Shown here piece by piece: positions 50,659 to 55,051 of a stretch of DNA of 55,051 nt. How positions within the stretch are numbered: position 1 is the stretch's first letter; every line of letters starts with the position of its first letter. The notes beneath the pieces were generated by a model that did not search any database, was not told where the DNA came from, and saw only the letters and a list, made by a program, of their open reading frames with translations. The stretch spans positions 1 through 55,051 of the forward strand of contig CACODU010000002.1 of NCBI GenBank assembly GCA_902626045.1. The letters run 5' to 3'. The translations under genes and the position numbers were made by a program. The DNA is from an uncultured Pelagibacteraceae bacterium. GTDB lineage: Bacteria > Pseudomonadota > Alphaproteobacteria > Pelagibacterales > Pelagibacteraceae.

Positions 50659-51762
50659 ATGACTAAAAATAACTTAAAAATCGTGAAAACAGACGACAAA
50701 AAACAAAAGGAATTAAAGGAAAAAAACAAGTCTTTAGAAGCTGCTATAAGCCAAATAGATCAAAATTTTGGTAAAGGGTCAGTAATGAGATTAGGTCAGC
50801 AACAAGCTTTAGATGTAGAAGCTATTTCTACTGGTTCATTAAGCTTAGATTTAGCCTTAGGAATAGGAGGCTTACCAAAAGGGAGGATTATCGAAATTTA
50901 TGGTCCCGAGTCTTCAGGCAAGACGACTTTAGCCTTACAAGTGGTTGCAGAAGCTCAAAAAGCTGGTGGTATATGTGCTTTTGTAGATGCGGAACATGCT
51001 ATGGATCCTCTTTACGCTAAGAAATTAGGTGTCAAAACTGAAGAACTTTTAATTTCACAGCCAGATACAGGAGAACAAGCATTAGAGATCACTGACACGT
51101 TAATTAAATCAGGCTCTATATCTGTCTTAGTTGTAGATTCAGTTGCAGCATTAACTCCAAAAGCTGAGTTGGAAGGTGAAATGGGCGATCATCACGTAGG
51201 TTTGCAATCAAGACTTATGAGTCAGGCTTTACGAAAAATCACTGGTTCAGTATCTAAATCTAACACAATGGTAATATTCATTAACCAAATTAGAATGAAA
51301 ATAGGAGTAATGTTTGGTAACCCAGAGACAACATCTGGAGGAAATGCACTTAAGTTTTATTCATCTGTAAGAATGGATATTAGAAGAATAGGTGCAATTA
51401 AAGAAAAAGATCAAATCATTGGTAACTCTACGAGAGTAAAAGTAATTAAAAACAAAGTTGCTCCACCATTTAAAGTAGTTGAATTTGATTTAATGTATGG
51501 AAAAGGGATCAGTAAGCTTGGTGAGTTAATTGATTTAGGTACCAAAGCAGGAGTGGTAGAAAAATCTGGCGCTTGGTATGCATATAAAGGAGAAAAAATA
51601 GGCCAAGGAAGAGAAAACGCAAAGGTTTATCTCCAAAAAAATCCTAACGTAGCTGTAGAAATTGAAAAGATCATTAGAGATCAAGCTTCTGCAATTAGTA
51701 AAGAGTTAGAGGGTAATCCTTCTCCTAACGAAAAAATTAGCGATAAAAAAGAAGAAGAATAA
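50659..51762 (+). CDS. recA: Recombinase A
   Basis: [44 protein letters not shown]. Confidence 0.99.
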   Translation: MTKNNLKIVKTDDKKQKELKEKNKSLEAAISQIDQNFGKGSVMRLGQQQALDVEAISTGSLSLDLALGIGGLPKGRIIEIYGPESSGKTTLALQVVAEAQKAGGICAFVDAEHAMDPLYAKKLGVKTEELLISQPDTGEQALEITDTLIKSGSISVLVVDSVAALTPKAELEGEMGDHHVGLQSRLMSQALRKITGSVSKSNTMVIFINQIRMKIGVMFGNPETTSGGNALKFYSSVRMDIRRIGAIKEKDQIIGNSTRVKVIKNKVAPPFKVVEFDLMYGKGISKLGELIDLGTKAGVVEKSGAWYAYKGEKIGQGRENAKVYLQKNPNVAVEIEKIIRDQASAISKELEGNPSPNEKISDKKEEE

Positions 51763-51780
51763 TTCTTCTGCCATCATTTC

Positions 51781-51811
51781 AACGGGAGGTTTAAATAGAC
51801 CTCCCGTTTCT
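51781..51811 (+). terminator. Probable terminator after recA
   Basis: 10-bp stem AACGGGAGGT / ACCTCCCGTT with 8-nt loop; short T-run. Confidence 0.7.
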
Positions 51812-51937
51812 CATGAAATCTCAACTAAGAATTGTCTAAATCTATATTTAGTATCTAAAAAATTAGTGTCAAAAATACATGTGTACAATCTAACTCATTT
51901 TGGTTTTAATAAGTAATTGAGAACAAAAGGGGGAAAA

Positions 51938-53491
51938 ATGAGTACACAACAAGCATCAAGCTCGAAAGTGTCTTCATCTTTAGATACCTCTCATTTGAAG
52001 GTTAAATTTCCATTTAAAGCTAAATATGGAAACTACATAAACGGAAAATTTGTAGAACCTAAATCTGGAAAGTATTTTGATAATACTACTCCTATCACTA
52101 ATGAAGTTATCTGTAAGGTGCCACGATCGAACGACAAAGACGTTGATTTCGCTCTAGACGCAGCCCACGCAGCATTTCCTGCTTGGGGAAAAACATCAAT
52201 CACAGAGAGATCAAATATACTCTTGAAGATTGCTGATGTAATAGAGAAAAATTTAAACGTATTAGCTACAGCAGAATGTTTAGACAATGGTAAGCCGATT
52301 AGAGAATGTATGGCTGCAGATTTACCTTTGGTAATTGACCATTGGAGATATTTTGCAGGAGTAATAAGAGCAGAGGAAGGATCAGTTGCTGAAATTAGTA
52401 ACAGCGAATATTCTTACCACATACCTGAGCCATTAGGTGTAGTAGGTCAGATTATACCTTGGAACTTTCCATTACTAATGGCTACATGGAAACTTGCTCC
52501 AGCTTTGGCAGCAGGAAATTGTGTAGTATTAAAACCAGCTGAACAAACACCAGCATCAATTATGCTTTTAATGGAACTTATTGGAGATCTATTACCAGCA
52601 GGTGTTGTAAACGTTGTTAGCGGATATGGTCTTGAAGCAGGTAAACCTTTAGCTTCTTCTAAAAGAATTAAGAAGATAGCTTTTACAGGTGAAACTACAA
52701 CTGGACGTTTGATTATGCAGTATGCATCTCAAAACTTAATACCAATAACTTTGGAATTAGGTGGTAAATCGCCAAACATTTTCTTCGAAGATGTTATGGC
52801 TAAAGATGATGACTTCTTTGACAAATGTTTAGAAGGTTTTGCTATGTTTACGCTTAACCAAGGAGAAGTTTGTACTTGTCCAAGCAGAGCTTTGATACAA
52901 AAATCTATCTATGATAAATTCATGGAAAAAGCGATTGCAAGAACTAAAGCTGTGAAACAAGACAATCCTTTGAAGATGGAAACTATGATTGGAGCTCAAG
53001 CTTCATTAGAACAAATGGAAAAAATTAAGTCTTACTTAGACTTAGGAAAAAAAGAAGGTGCTAAAGTTCTATGTGGTGGAAGTGCTGCCAAAATAAATAG
53101 TGGTCTTGAAAAAGGAAACTATATCCAACCAACAATTTTCGAAGGAAAAAACAACATGCGAATATTCCAAGAAGAGATCTTTGGACCAGTTGTATCAGTT
53201 ACAACATTTAAAGACGAGAAAGAAGCATTAGAGATAGCTAATGATACTCTTTACGGATTAGGAGCAGGTGTTTGGACTAGAGACGGTAACATTGCATACA
53301 GAATGGGTAGAGGTATAGAAGCAGGTAGAGTTTGGACAAACTGTTACCATGCATATCCAGCTCACGCTGCATTTGGTGGATACAAACAATCTGGTATCGG
53401 AAGAGAAACTCACAAAATGATGTTAAATCATTATAGACAGGTAAAGAATTTACACGTGTCCTACAGTGAGAAAAAATTGGGCTTCTTTTAA
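51938..53491 (+). CDS. NAD-dependent aldehyde dehydrogenase (acetaldehyde DH-like)
   Basis: [35 protein letters not shown]; start set to ATG after GGGGGAAAA rather than upstream TTG. Confidence 0.95.
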   Translation: MSTQQASSSKVSSSLDTSHLKVKFPFKAKYGNYINGKFVEPKSGKYFDNTTPITNEVICKVPRSNDKDVDFALDAAHAAFPAWGKTSITERSNILLKIADVIEKNLNVLATAECLDNGKPIRECMAADLPLVIDHWRYFAGVIRAEEGSVAEISNSEYSYHIPEPLGVVGQIIPWNFPLLMATWKLAPALAAGNCVVLKPAEQTPASIMLLMELIGDLLPAGVVNVVSGYGLEAGKPLASSKRIKKIAFTGETTTGRLIMQYASQNLIPITLELGGKSPNIFFEDVMAKDDDFFDKCLEGFAMFTLNQGEVCTCPSRALIQKSIYDKFMEKAIARTKAVKQDNPLKMETMIGAQASLEQMEKIKSYLDLGKKEGAKVLCGGSAAKINSGLEKGNYIQPTIFEGKNNMRIFQEEIFGPVVSVTTFKDEKEALEIANDTLYGLGAGVWTRDGNIAYRMGRGIEAGRVWTNCYHAYPAHAAFGGYKQSGIGRETHKMMLNHYRQVKNLHVSYSEKKLGFF

Positions 53492-53542
53492 CCAATAATA
53501 TATAATGGCCCATGATTCATTATCATGGGCCGAAATATAGAA

Positions 53543-53899
53543 ATGAAAGTATCATTCACATTATCAGCAAAAAAACTACTTAGTGAAATAAAAGCAGTTC
53601 ATGGGGATGACCTTTTATTTCACCAATCAGGTGGATGCTGTGATGGCAGCGCTCCTATGTGTTTTCCAGCTAAAGAATATCAAGTGGGAAATAGCGATGT
53701 AAAACTTGGAGAAGTTGACGGAACCCCTTTTTATATGAACGAAGATCAATACGAAAAATGGAAACATACAGATCTTACAATTGACGCTGTTAAGGGAATA
53801 GGAGGGATGTTTTCCCTAGATAATGGAACAGGACAAAGATTTTTAACAAAATCTGAAATTTGCGTTGTAGTAGACAACGATAAAAAAGCTACAAACTAA
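53543..53899 (+). CDS. DUF779 family protein
   Basis: FHQSGGCCDGSAPMCFP; located downstream of aldehyde dehydrogenase; ATG at 53543 preferred to 53525, which lies in a hairpin. Confidence 0.85.
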   Translation: MKVSFTLSAKKLLSEIKAVHGDDLLFHQSGGCCDGSAPMCFPAKEYQVGNSDVKLGEVDGTPFYMNEDQYEKWKHTDLTIDAVKGIGGMFSLDNGTGQRFLTKSEICVVVDNDKKATN

Positions 53900-53942
53900 T
53901 CTCTTTATAGACAAGTTCTAAAATATCTGTATTTATTTAAAT

Positions 53943-55051
53943 ATGGGCCAAATTTTACTTACCGAAGTTAGGAAAAAATTCTTAGATTATTTTAAAAAAA
54001 ACAATCATAAGATCGTAGACTCTAGTAACTTAGTTCCAAACAATGACCCAACCCTTATGTTTACCAACTCAGGAATGGTTCAATTTAAAAATGTTTTCAC
54101 AGGATTAGAAAAGAGAGATTATAAAACAGCTACGACATCTCAAAAATGTGTAAGAGCAGGTGGAAAACATAATGATTTAGAAAATGTTGGTTATACTCCT
54201 AGACACCATACTTTTTTTGAAATGTTGGGAAATTTCTCCTTTGGAGATTATTTTAAAGAACAAGCTATTCATCATGCTTGGAGTCTTTTGACCAAAGACT
54301 TTGGTTTACCTAAAGAAAAATTGTTAGTAACTGTTTTTCATGAAGATACTGATGCATTTAATCTTTGGAAAAAAATTGCTGGGCTCAATGAGAGTAAAAT
54401 AATAAAAATTTCGACATCTGATAACTTTTGGTCAATGGGGGATACAGGACCCTGTGGTCCTTGTTCTGAAATTTTTTATGATCATGGTGATAAGTTGAAA
54501 GGTGGTCCACCTGGAAGTCCCGAAGAAGACGGTGATAGATTTATAGAAATTTGGAACCTTGTATTTATGCAGTACGAACAGATATCAAAAGCAAAAAGAA
54601 TTGATCTACCAAAACCCTCAGTTGATACAGGTATGGGACTTGAAAGAATGACAGCAGTTTTACAAGGAACTCATGACAATTATAAAATAGATCACTTTCA
54701 AAAAATAATGGCTGCATCATCTGATATAACAAAGACCACAATCGACAGCAAAACAATATCAAGCCACAGAGTTATTGCTGATCACTTAAGAGCAAGTAGT
54801 TTTTTAATTGCTGAGGGGATATTACCTTCAAATGAAGGTCGTGGATATGTTTTAAGAAGAATTATGAGAAGAGGGATGAGACACGCTCATTCTTTAGGTA
54901 GCAAATATCCTGTTTTTTATAAACTTTTTGAAGTTTTATTAAACGAGATGCAGCACAGTTATCCAGAATTAATTAACGGTAGAGAGTTGATAGTTGAAAC
55001 TCTAAAAAATGAAGAAGAGAAATTTTCTTCTCTTTTAGAGCGCGGCATAAA
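53943..55051 (+). CDS. alaS: Alanyl-tRNA synthetase, 3'-truncated by window edge
   Basis: Open frame to window end; [52 protein letters not shown]; absent from supplied ORF track because no stop in window. Confidence 0.97.
   Translation, partial: MGQILLTEVRKKFLDYFKKNNHKIVDSSNLVPNNDPTLMFTNSGMVQFKNVFTGLEKRDYKTATTSQKCVRAGGKHNDLENVGYTPRHHTFFEMLGNFSFGDYFKEQAIHHAWSLLTKDFGLPKEKLLVTVFHEDTDAFNLWKKIAGLNESKIIKISTSDNFWSMGDTGPCGPCSEIFYDHGDKLKGGPPGSPEEDGDRFIEIWNLVFMQYEQISKAKRIDLPKPSVDTGMGLERMTAVLQGTHDNYKIDHFQKIMAASSDITKTTIDSKTISSHRVIADHLRASSFLIAEGILPSNEGRGYVLRRIMRRGMRHAHSLGSKYPVFYKLFEVLLNEMQHSYPELINGRELIVETLKNEEEKFSSLLERGI

Noticed and set aside
1-55051. CRISPR array, IS elements, prophage genes, rRNA operon
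   Set aside because: No regularly spaced repeats, transposases, integrases, phage structural genes or rRNA sequence recognised in the window.

Overview
The window is a compact, AT-rich alphaproteobacterial chromosome segment. Gene content and order look like SAR11/Pelagibacterales: proteorhodopsin next to a ferredoxin/FNR pair, near-zero intergenic space, strong A/T codon bias. Most of it is ordinary core genome: yebC(partial)-ruvC, tolQRAB-pal-cpoB, tilS-ftsH-folP-glmM-thiD-purA, rpoH, rluD, ABC-2 exporter, Sua5/TsaC, xseB-ispA-dxs, aroC, pdxH, ispB-like, S49 peptidase, glyQS, ppdK, nadC-nadA, ygfZ, dihydroorotase, prpE-like, proteorhodopsin, fdx/FNR/GST, dksA, tolC-like, recA, aldehyde dehydrogenase + DUF779, alaS(partial). 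There are two tRNAs, Arg(TCG) and Leu(GAG). The standout is a ~3.07-kb islet next to tRNA-Leu(GAG). It is bounded by a perfect 30-bp direct repeat of the tRNA 3' end (34628-34657 and 37700-37729), as expected for site-specific integration into a tRNA gene. It contains no recombinase, only a tightly overlapping three-gene cassette: a PrsW-family membrane protease, an uncharacterised secreted/4-TM membrane protein, and a prokaryotic pentameric ligand-gated ion channel (Cys-loop receptor homolog). Other points of interest are a blue-type (Gln105) proteorhodopsin with a palindromic promoter region, an unlisted 45-aa ORF between proteorhodopsin and ferredoxin, a GT17/FkbM/2OG-oxygenase-like cassette abutting tRNA-Arg, and overlap at every convergent protein-coding gene pair, four of them by a 4-bp shared stop.
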